This document shows positions 1-5,963 of a stretch of 8,655 bases of DNA, one piece after another. Source of the stretch: Desulfobulbaceae bacterium (GTDB lineage Bacteria > Desulfobacterota > Desulfobulbia > Desulfobulbales > Desulfocapsaceae); the NCBI GenBank assembly GCA_031256095.1, contig JAIRRG010000026.1, positions 1-8,655 of the forward strand, given 5' to 3'. The position numbers were made by a program, and so were the translations under genes. Each line of letters starts with the position of its first letter. Position 1 is the stretch's first letter. Under the pieces are notes generated by a model. It did no database searches and was not told where the DNA came from. It worked only from the letters and a program-made list of their open reading frames with translations.

Positions 1-376
1 TTTGCGGCACCGTCTGGCCCTGATAGATTCTATGATCCATTCTCAGCCGCAAAAAATCGACACGCGGCGCCGTCACCACGCGGTACATGGCATATTGATT
101 GCCGCCGCGCAGTTGCTCCGCCTGGCGGATGACGCTGTTGATCAGGCGTTTGCCGCCGCTCTTATCGGCGATGGTCAGCAGACATTCCCGGCCAAGGGCC
201 TCGGTCAGATCCAGGTTACCGTTCTTGCTGACCAGGTCAATGGTAAATTCAAAGGCTTCATTGATTTTCTCGACGCCGGAAAAGGCGTAGACTTCCAGGC
301 CGCTAAAATCGTACGTGCTGCTTCGAATAGCGCAGTTGAACCAGGAACTGTTGGCGGAGAATCCGTTGAAAGCCAT
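1..376 (-). CDS. vgrG: Type VI secretion spike protein VgrG (TssI), N-terminal part, cut by window edge
   Basis: Reading the minus strand from ATG 376 gives an uninterrupted 125 codons to the left edge; the rest lies outside the window. The protein starts MAFNGFSAN. It carries the hallmarks of the VgrG N-terminal (gp27-like) domain: the stretch FSGVEKINEAFEFTIDLVS at about residues 32-50, then a short LGRECLLTIAD strand, and near the end RLRMDHRIYQGQTVP at about residues 110-124. Family knowledge: VgrG trimers cap the Hcp tube of the type VI secretion system and carry effectors out of the cell; full proteins usually exceed 600 residues, so most of this gene, including the gp5-like needle, is not seen. 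The start is fixed by an excellent AAGGAGG site 7 nt upstream. Whether it belongs to a complete type VI cluster or is an orphan vgrG/effector island cannot be seen. It is transcribed away from the pump cluster. A related phage-tail or Rhs-linked spike is the main alternative. Confidence 0.88.
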   Translation of the reverse strand, partial: MAFNGFSANSSWFNCAIRSSTYDFSGLEVYAFSGVEKINEAFEFTIDLVSKNGNLDLTEALGRECLLTIADKSGGKRLINSVIRQAEQLRGGNQYAMYRVVTAPRVDFLRLRMDHRIYQGQTVPQ

Positions 377-383
377 AGTTATT

Positions 384-389
384 CCTCCT
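384..389 (-). promoter_or_regulatory. Strong ribosome binding site of vgrG
   Basis: On the minus strand the sequence reads AAGGAGGAATAACTATG, so a full AGGAGG core lies 7 nt before the ATG at 376. It is the best Shine-Dalgarno match in the window and fixes the vgrG start. Confidence 0.85.
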
Positions 390-420
390 TTATACAATCT
401 TAAAGCGAAGAGATGCGGCT

Positions 421-438
421 TCTTTTTATGGAAAAAGA
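421..438. repeat. Small A/T inverted repeat in the vgrG leader
   Basis: TCTTTTT (421-427) and AAAAAGA (432-438) are perfect 7-nt complements around a 4-nt loop, ATGG. The repeat lies about 45-62 nt upstream of the vgrG ATG, so it would sit in or near the 5' leader or promoter of that gene. The stem is A/T rich and weak. It could be an RNA hairpin, a protein site or chance. Confidence 0.4.
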
Positions 439-746
439 TGCTTTTGTAAAGTCGTACCACCAGGCAGGATATGGATGCAAGCGGTTCCTTATCTCCTCAA
501 TTCAAAAACATCAAGGACAAGGGCGGAGTTGAAGTGGATTCATACAATCGTTTCAAGTCGTGCTCTAGAGTAGAGGGAAAACACCGACCAAGACTTCCTA
601 CCGCAATGCGTCAGCGTTTGAACGGGCAGCGTAACCAGGAGCAGAGAAACCACTTGAAAATAGCAAATAAAGATCGTGAAGCATCATCCTAACAGCTCAT
701 GCTAGTTTCGTTGACGCCGCTGCGTCTTGGCCCGGCAAAAAATTCT

Positions 747-775
747 TTGACGTGCCGCCCGCCTCCGGGTACTGT
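747..775 (+). promoter_or_regulatory. Possible sigma70 promoter for the tetR-efflux operon
   Basis: TTGACG at 747-752 matches the -35 consensus in five of six positions. Exactly 17 nt later lies TACTGT (770-775), a weak -10 that keeps the conserved first two bases and the last T. The predicted start of transcription would be near 782, which falls inside the 781-800 palindrome and leaves a leader of about 200 nt before tetR. The -10 is poor, so this rests partly on its position relative to the palindrome. Confidence 0.35.
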
Positions 776-780
776 CGTGC

Positions 781-800
781 CGGAATGAACGTTCAGTCCG
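781..800. promoter_or_regulatory. 20-bp near-perfect palindrome, candidate TetR-type operator
   Basis: CGGAATGAACGTTCAGTCCG is a dyad centred between 790 and 791. Nine of its ten base pairs match; only the 785/796 pair (A against G) fails. The inner ten bases, TGAACGTTCA, are a perfect palindrome. Its length and zero-spacer symmetry fit operators bound by TetR-family dimers. It sits about 190 bp upstream of a tetR gene and overlaps the predicted start of a possible promoter, where a bound dimer would block transcription. That it is bound by the adjacent regulator is inference. Confidence 0.5.
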
Positions 801-987
801 CAGCGCCGTTCATCTTTGCTTGCGGTCATCTTGAAAATATCTTTTGAGAAAACGGGCCAGATCATCGAAGAAGGCGACACATTTCCGTGGAAACGAAGAA
901 ACTGGGCTCCGGTCATGGCGTCATGCCTTATGAAAAAACCCTGATCCCCCTTTACGAGAGAATGGCTGTCGCCAGGCTTCATTCCCT

Positions 988-1584
988 ATGATACATCAAA
1001 CCGACCCGGAAAAACGCCAAGCGATTCTGCGGGCCACCATTGAGTTGGTCGCCAAGCGGGGCTTCCATGCCACGCCAATGGCGATGATCGCCGCCCGGGC
1101 CGGGGTCGGGGCCGGCAGCATCTATCGCTATTTCGCCGACAAGGAAATCCTTATCCACGAAACTTTTGCCGAAGTATCGAGTCGGATGCACGAGGCGATG
1201 GTCGATGGCTATCCCAGAGGTGAATCCATCCGTCGCCGCTACGAGCATTTTTTTCTGTGCATGTCGCATTTTTTTGTGGAAAATTCCAGCGATTTTGCTT
1301 TTCTCCGTCAGTATTTTGATTCCCCGTTCGGCACCGCCCTTCGCCGTGATAAAATGATGGAACAGCAGTGCCGGGACACCGACTGCGAATCCCTCAGTTG
1401 CTTGATCGAGGAAGGGATCAAGAGCGGCCATTTCAAAGACCTGCCGCCGCTGGCGCATATTTGCATTGTTTTTGGCAGCCTGACCTCATTGGCGCGTGAC
1501 CATATCCACGGTTTCCTCACTTTGGACGCCAAGATGATCCAGCTTATCGCCGACGCCTGTTGGGATGCCCTGGCGCGGCATTGA
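988..1584 (+). CDS. TetR/AcrR-family transcriptional regulator, probable local repressor of the RND pump
   Basis: This 198-residue protein has a typical TetR N-terminal helix-turn-helix. Residues 10-57 run through RATIELVAKRGF, the MAMIAARAGVGAGS turn and the hallmark SIYRYFADKE at about 44-53. The rest is a variable ligand-binding and dimer domain. Usual family length is about 190-220. TetR proteins next to RND pumps normally repress them until a small ligand binds. ATG 988 is the only plausible start: the frame is closed by a stop at 931-933 and has no other start codon between. The Shine-Dalgarno is weak (AGG 11 nt upstream). The protein has six cysteines (91, 128, 133, 138, 159, 191), three of them in a C-x4-C-x4-C pattern, which is unusual for the family. 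It is the first gene of the cluster and on the same strand as the pump, so it is probably autoregulated. The ligand is unknown. Confidence 0.9.
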   Translation: MIHQTDPEKRQAILRATIELVAKRGFHATPMAMIAARAGVGAGSIYRYFADKEILIHETFAEVSSRMHEAMVDGYPRGESIRRRYEHFFLCMSHFFVENSSDFAFLRQYFDSPFGTALRRDKMMEQQCRDTDCESLSCLIEEGIKSGHFKDLPPLAHICIVFGSLTSLARDHIHGFLTLDAKMIQLIADACWDALARH

Positions 1585-1585
1585 A

Positions 1586-1598
1586 GAGCAAGTTGCTC
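1586..1598. promoter_or_regulatory. 13-bp perfect palindrome between tetR and the adaptor gene, candidate operator
   Basis: GAGCAAGTTGCTC has two perfectly complementary 6-nt arms around a single G. It begins 2 nt after the tetR stop and ends 44 nt before the adaptor start. A hairpin with a 5-bp stem could also form, but the T-rich run that follows is about 13 nt away, so a standard terminator is unlikely. A weak promoter (TTGCTC at 1593-1598 with TTTATT at 1618-1623, 19-nt spacing) would overlap it. Sequence similarity to the 781-800 palindrome is not obvious, so the two may not bind the same protein. Confidence 0.35.
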
Positions 1599-1630
1599 AA
1601 GTGGGTTGCCGTTTTTCTTTATTCTTTTGC

Positions 1631-1634
1631 GAGG
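1631..1634 (+). promoter_or_regulatory. Ribosome binding site that decides the adaptor start
   Basis: GAGG lies 8 nt upstream of ATG 1643. The same frame is open back to an ATG at 1565, but that start overlaps the end of tetR, has no comparable site, and would put 26 residues ahead of an otherwise perfect lipoprotein signal peptide. Confidence 0.7.
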
Positions 1635-1642
1635 ACAGTTTT

Positions 1643-2815
1643 ATGAAAAACCCGCGTCTGATCCTTTTCGCCCTCATTGCCGCCTTCTGCGCCGTGATCG
1701 CGACCGGCTGTGACAAGAAATCGGCCACCCCGCCAGGGCCAGGCGGCGCCAACATGCCGCCGCCGCAGGTGAACGTTTATGTCGCCACTTCGGCGCCGAC
1801 GCGACTGACCATGGATTTGCCTGGCCGCGCCGCCGCTTATCGTATCGCCGAGGTCAGACCGCAGGTCAATGGTATTTTGCAGAAGCGCCTGTTTGAGGAA
1901 GGGAGCTTGGTCAAAGCCGGGCAGGTGCTGTATCAAATCGACCCCGCCATTTACGAGGCGGCCTTGGCCAGTGCCGAGGCGTCCCTGGAGCAGGCGCAAG
2001 CGACGGCCAATTCCGCCCACTCCCGCGCCGAGCGCTACAAAGTTCTCGTCAAAACCAAGGCGGTCAGCGACCAGGATTTGATTGATGCCGACGCCGCCTG
2101 GAAACAGGCGCAGGCCGCCATCGCCGCCGCCAAGGCCGCGATTAAAACCGCCAAGATCAACCTCGACTACACCAAGGTCAAGGCGCCGATCTCCGGCAAG
2201 ATTGGCCGGTCGCTGGTCTCCGAGGGGGCTTTGGTCACGGCGCAGCAGGCTGGCGCCATGGCGATAATCCAACAGATCAATCCGCTCTATGTCGATGTCA
2301 GTCAGTCGTCAGTCGAGCTGTTGCATCTGAAAAAGAATTTGGGCGCTGAAGATGGCAAGGACCTCGCTTCCAGTGTCAAAATTTTCCTGGAAGACAATTC
2401 AGCTTACGACCACGATGGCTCGCTGAAATTTTCCGATGTCGCCGTTGACCCGTCCACCAGCTCGGTGACGATCCGGGCCACCGTTCCCAATCCGGATCAG
2501 CTCCTTTTGCCCGGCATGTATCTGCGCGCCCGTCTCACCTCGGCCAAAGAAGTCCCGGCCATCGCCGTGCCGCAACAGTGTATCCAGCGCGACATCCGGG
2601 CTGAACCGCAGGTGATGCTGGTCAACGACCATGGCATCGTCGAGGCCCGTTCGGTGGTCACTGGCCAGAACATGGGTGACAAAGTGCTGATCGTCAGCGG
2701 TCTGAAGGATGGCGACAAGGTGGTTTTCGCTGGTTTTCAGAAAATCAAAGCAGGGCTGCCGGCCAAGATCGTTGACGCCCCGCCTGAGTCTGCCTCCGGC
2801 AAGAAAACGGAGTAA
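1643..2815 (+). CDS. acrA: RND efflux periplasmic adaptor (membrane fusion) lipoprotein, AcrA/MexA type
   Basis: The product is 390 residues, close to AcrA (about 397). It starts with a lipoprotein signal peptide: MKNPR, a hydrophobic run, then the lipobox ATGC with the lipidated cysteine at residue 23, followed by a Pro/Gly-rich linker. Next come the first lipoyl half with the family signature (EVRPQVNGILQKRLFEEGS, then VKAGQVLYQIDP), an Ala/Gln-rich alpha-helical hairpin at about 105-172, the second lipoyl half (YTKVKAPISGKIGRSLVSEG), a beta-barrel domain with VDVSQSS, and a membrane-proximal domain with LLPGMYLRARL. Family role: it bridges the inner-membrane pump and the outer-membrane channel in the periplasm and is anchored by its lipid. 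The stop is followed after 3 nt by the pump ATG, and a GGAG overlapping the end of this gene serves the pump, so the two are probably translationally coupled. The symbol is by family; mexA or another allele name would fit as well. Confidence 0.93.
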   Translation: MKNPRLILFALIAAFCAVIATGCDKKSATPPGPGGANMPPPQVNVYVATSAPTRLTMDLPGRAAAYRIAEVRPQVNGILQKRLFEEGSLVKAGQVLYQIDPAIYEAALASAEASLEQAQATANSAHSRAERYKVLVKTKAVSDQDLIDADAAWKQAQAAIAAAKAAIKTAKINLDYTKVKAPISGKIGRSLVSEGALVTAQQAGAMAIIQQINPLYVDVSQSSVELLHLKKNLGAEDGKDLASSVKIFLEDNSAYDHDGSLKFSDVAVDPSTSSVTIRATVPNPDQLLLPGMYLRARLTSAKEVPAIAVPQQCIQRDIRAEPQVMLVNDHGIVEARSVVTGQNMGDKVLIVSGLKDGDKVVFAGFQKIKAGLPAKIVDAPPESASGKKTE

Positions 2816-2818
2816 GCC

Positions 2819-5800
2819 ATGTCCAGATTTTTCATTGATCGTCCGATCTTCGCCTGGGTAATCGCCATCGTCGTCATGCTGGCGGGCGCTTTGGCGATCA
2901 TTGAGTTGCCGGTTTCCCAGTATCCAGAGATTGCGCCGCCCTCGGTGCGCATCACCACCACCTATCCGGGCGCGTCGGCGGAAACCATTTCCAACAGCGT
3001 CGTCCAGGTCATTGAACAGAACATGACCGGCCTCGACAACTTTCTGTATATGAGCTCGGAAAGTAACTCGACCGGCGACGTTCTCATCACCTTGACCTTT
3101 GACACCGGCACCGACGGCGATGTCGCCCAGATGCAGGTGCAAAACAAGTTGCAGCAGGCGATGAAGCTGTTGCCGAACGCCGTGCAGCAGCAGGGCGTGC
3201 AGGTCAACAAATCGAACTCGACCTTTCTCATGATCTTGGGTCTCCAGGCCGCCGACCCGAAGCTGCAGAACACCGACCTCAGCGACTTCCTGGTCAACAC
3301 CATGCGCGATCCGGTGAGCCGCGTCAAAGGCGTCGGCAGCGTCCAAATCTTCGGCGCCCAGTATTCGATGCGGGTCTGGCTCGATCCGAAGAAACTGACC
3401 GGTTACAACCTGACCGTTGACGACGTCACCCAGGCCATCACCGACCAGAACAACCAGGTGACGGTTGGCGCTTTGGGCGGTACGCCGGCGGTGCCTGGCC
3501 AGCAAATATCGTTTTCGATGATGTCGCAGACGATGATGACCAGCCCGGAACAGTTTGAGAACATCATCCTGCGCACCAACGCTGATGGCAGCCGTGTCCG
3601 CCTGAAAGATGTCGCCCGTGTCGGTATTGGCGCCGAAAACTACAACACCATCGCCACCTTGAACGGTCGGCCCGTCGGTGGTATGGCCATCATGCTAGCC
3701 ACTGGCGCCAATGCTCTCGCCACCGCCAACGCGGTCAAGGCCAAGGTCCATGATTTGGAGCCGTATTTCCCGGCTGGGGTCAAGGCTGTCTATCCGTATG
3801 ACACCACGACCTTCATTAAAATATCGATTGAAGAGGTCGTCTATACCCTGATCGAGGCGATTATCCTGGTCTTCTGCGTCATGTATCTGTTCTTGCAGAA
3901 TTTCCGGGCGACCTTGATTCCAACCATCACCATACCCGTCGTTCTCCTTGGCACCTTCGCCATCATGAAGGTGTCGGGCTTTTCGATCAACACCCTGACC
4001 ATGTTCGGCCTCGTTCTCGCCATCGGCCTCCTCGTCGATGACGCCATCGTCGTCGTCGAAAACGTCGAGCGCATCATGCACGAGGAGGGCCTGTCGCCGA
4101 TTGAGGCAACCAGGAAATCGATGGATCAGATCACCGGGGCGCTGATTGGCGTTGCCCTGGTGTTGTCGGCGGTTTTCGTGCCAATGGCCTTTTACGGCGG
4201 CGCCACCGGCGCCATCTATCGCCAGTTCTCGATGACCATCGTCTCGGCCATGCTGCTGTCGGTCACGGTTGCCCTGATCCTGACTCCAGCCCTGTGCGCC
4301 ACCATGCTGAAGCCAATCGCCAAGGGCGCCCGCGACGAAAAGAAAGGATTCTTCGGCTGGTTTAACCGCATGTTTGAGGCGGGTGCCAATGGCTACCGTG
4401 GCGGCGTGCGTTACGTACTGTTGCGCGGCGGACGCTTCCTGATCATCTATGTGATTCTTGTTGCTGGCATGATCTTCTTTTTCCGCCTCTTGCCGACTTC
4501 CTTTCTGCCCAGTGAGGATCAGGGCGTTTACATGTCGCTGGTTCAGTTGCCGAGCGGCGCTTCGCTCGAGCGGACCCAGGCCATCCTCGACAAGGTCAGC
4601 AGCCACCTGCGCGAGGTGGAAAAAGACAACGTCAGAATGCTGTTCACCGTTGCCGGTTTCAGTTATGCTGGTCGCGGCCAGAATATGGGTATGATGTTTG
4701 TCAGTTTGAAAGATTGGAGCGAGCGCAAACATCCGGGTCAGACGGTGGACGCGGTGGTGGCCCGCACCATGGGTTTTTATTCTCAGATCAAAGAAGGCAT
4801 GCTTTACGCCTTCAACCTGCCGCCGATTACTCAATTGGGTATTGCCACCGGTTTCGACCTGTTCTTGCAAGATCGCGGCGATGTCGGTCACGACAAATTA
4901 ATGGCGGCCCGCAACCAGCTTCTTTACCTGGCCTCGCAGGATAAACGGCTAGCCCGCGTCCGCCCGAACGGCATGGAGGACACGCCGCAGTACTATGTTG
5001 ATATTGATTATGAAAAGGCTATGGCCATGGGCGTTTCGGTTGCTGCCATCAACAACACCCTGAGCACGGCCTGGGGCGGCCTGTACGTCAACGACTTCAT
5101 TAATAAAGGCCACATCAAACAGGTCAACCTGCAAGCCGACGCGCCATTTCGCATGGCCAGCGACGACATCAAACAGTGGTACGTGCGCAACAACCAGGGT
5201 CAGATGGTGCCCTTGTCCGCCTTTGCCAGCGGCCACTGGATCTACGCTTCGCCGCGTTTGCAGCGTTATAACGGCAATCCGGCTGTGGAAATCCAGGGTG
5301 AAGCCGCCCACGGTCTTGCCAGCGGCGACGCCATGGCCGCCATCGCCGAGCAAATTGGCAAACTGCCGCCAGGGATAGGTTTTGAATGGACGGCGGCCTC
5401 TTTCCAGGAGGTGCAGGCCGGCGCCCAGGAATTGACTTTGTATATGATCTCGGCGCTGGTTGTTTTCCTCTGCCTGGCCGCTCTCTATGAGAGTTGGTCG
5501 GTGCCATTTTCGGTTATGATGGCGGTGCCTATCGGCATTCTTGGGGCCTTGGCGGCAGTGTACAGCCGCGGTATGTATAATGACGTCTATTTTCAGGTCG
5601 GCCTTTTGACCACCATCGGCCTGACGGCGAAAAACGCCATTCTGATCGTCGAATTTGCCAAGCGCCGCTTCGATCGTGGCCGCGACCTGATTGACTCGGC
5701 AATACGGGCCGCCCGCTTGCGTTTACGGCCAATCCTTATGACTTCTTTGGCCTTCATGTTGGGCGTTTTACCGTTGGCGATCAGCACCGGCGCCGGGGCC

Positions 5801-5959
5801 AACAGCCGTCACGCCATCGGTACTGGCGTTTTCGGCGGCATGTTGTCGGCGACTATTTTCGCCATCTTTTTCATTCCGCTCTTTTTTGTCACCATTCTGA
5901 AAATATTCAAAACGAAGCCGGCTAACCCGGATGGCAAGGGAGATAGCGAGGAGATATGA
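2819..5959 (+). CDS. acrB: HAE1-family RND multidrug efflux pump, AcrB/MexB type
   Basis: At 1046 residues it is nearly the length of AcrB (1049) and aligns almost residue for residue. It opens MSRFFIDRPIFAWVIAI, the first of twelve membrane spans, with large periplasmic loops after spans 1 and 7. The proton relay is complete: D407 and D408 in AIGLLVDDAIVVVENV (span 4), K938 in IGLTAKNAILIVEF (span 10), and R968 and T975 in LRLRPILMTSLAF (span 11). In the distal drug pocket F136, F178, F609, F614 and F627 match AcrB F136, F178, F610, F615 and F628, while the partner of AcrB F617 is Tyr616. The switch loop AGRGQN follows at 617-622. Family role: a trimeric drug/proton antiporter of the inner membrane that takes substrates from the periplasm and outer leaflet. 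The aromatic pocket supports a polyspecific HAE1 pump over a metal (CusA) pump. Substrates cannot be read from the sequence. ATG 2819 has GGAG 6 nt upstream and matches the AcrB N-terminus. Confidence 0.96.
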   Translation: MSRFFIDRPIFAWVIAIVVMLAGALAIIELPVSQYPEIAPPSVRITTTYPGASAETISNSVVQVIEQNMTGLDNFLYMSSESNSTGDVLITLTFDTGTDGDVAQMQVQNKLQQAMKLLPNAVQQQGVQVNKSNSTFLMILGLQAADPKLQNTDLSDFLVNTMRDPVSRVKGVGSVQIFGAQYSMRVWLDPKKLTGYNLTVDDVTQAITDQNNQVTVGALGGTPAVPGQQISFSMMSQTMMTSPEQFENIILRTNADGSRVRLKDVARVGIGAENYNTIATLNGRPVGGMAIMLATGANALATANAVKAKVHDLEPYFPAGVKAVYPYDTTTFIKISIEEVVYTLIEAIILVFCVMYLFLQNFRATLIPTITIPVVLLGTFAIMKVSGFSINTLTMFGLVLAIGLLVDDAIVVVENVERIMHEEGLSPIEATRKSMDQITGALIGVALVLSAVFVPMAFYGGATGAIYRQFSMTIVSAMLLSVTVALILTPALCATMLKPIAKGARDEKKGFFGWFNRMFEAGANGYRGGVRYVLLRGGRFLIIYVILVAGMIFFFRLLPTSFLPSEDQGVYMSLVQLPSGASLERTQAILDKVSSHLREVEKDNVRMLFTVAGFSYAGRGQNMGMMFVSLKDWSERKHPGQTVDAVVARTMGFYSQIKEGMLYAFNLPPITQLGIATGFDLFLQDRGDVGHDKLMAARNQLLYLASQDKRLARVRPNGMEDTPQYYVDIDYEKAMAMGVSVAAINNTLSTAWGGLYVNDFINKGHIKQVNLQADAPFRMASDDIKQWYVRNNQGQMVPLSAFASGHWIYASPRLQRYNGNPAVEIQGEAAHGLASGDAMAAIAEQIGKLPPGIGFEWTAASFQEVQAGAQELTLYMISALVVFLCLAALYESWSVPFSVMMAVPIGILGALAAVYSRGMYNDVYFQVGLLTTIGLTAKNAILIVEFAKRRFDRGRDLIDSAIRAARLRLRPILMTSLAFMLGVLPLAISTGAGANSRHAIGTGVFGGMLSATIFAIFFIPLFFVTILKIFKTKPANPDGKGDSEEI

Positions 5960-5963
5960 CGCG

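Larger units (their letters stand above)
377..987. other. 611-bp intergenic region between vgrG and tetR, no convincing gene
   Basis: This stretch separates vgrG (leftward) from tetR (rightward). By eye the vgrG-proximal part is clearly richer in A/T than the flanking genes. Short open frames exist at 471-692 (plus) and 689-982 (minus). Neither has a recognisable family, a good ribosome binding site or the codon pattern of the neighbours. The vgrG-proximal part holds the AGGAGG site and an A/T inverted repeat. I could not find a good sigma70 or sigma54 promoter for vgrG. The tetR-proximal part holds a possible sigma70 promoter and the 20-bp palindrome listed separately. No tRNA, insertion-sequence end or CRISPR repeat was seen. 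Confidence 0.7.

Noticed and set aside
2..403. 133-codon open frame on the plus strand opposite vgrG
   Set aside because: It is the antisense shadow of vgrG, whose protein is clearly recognisable on the other strand.
440..465. TGGTACG on the minus strand resembling a sigma54 -24 element for vgrG
   Set aside because: The expected TTGC at -12 is TACA instead, so the spacing and the GC doublet fail. Type VI genes are sometimes sigma54-dependent, which is why it was examined.
392..549. ATACAATC occurring twice (392-399 and 542-549) in the vgrG leader region
   Set aside because: An 8-bp direct repeat 150 bp apart in an A/T-rich spacer is easily chance, and flanking similarity is weak.
471..692. 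73-codon open frame on the plus strand in the vgrG-tetR spacer
   Set aside because: Low-complexity polar composition, no ribosome binding site and no family resemblance.
713..726. GACGC-CGCT-GCGTC hairpin upstream of the tetR promoter
   Set aside because: Only a 5-bp stem, not followed by a T tract, and not positioned for a clear role.
781..800. LexA (SOS) box interpretation of TGAACGTTCA
   Set aside because: The GAAC and GTTC halves abut here, whereas Gram-positive LexA boxes need a 4-nt spacer, and neighbouring genes are not SOS functions.
689..982. 97-codon open frame on the minus strand upstream of tetR
   Set aside because: No recognisable family, overlaps the likely tetR control region, and its codon pattern is unlike the neighbouring genes.
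2399..3505. Long minus-strand open frames opposite the adaptor and pump genes (also 3695-4891)
   Set aside because: They are antisense shadows caused by GC-biased codon use; the protein sequences are His/Gly/Arg-rich with no family, and the plus-strand genes are unambiguous.
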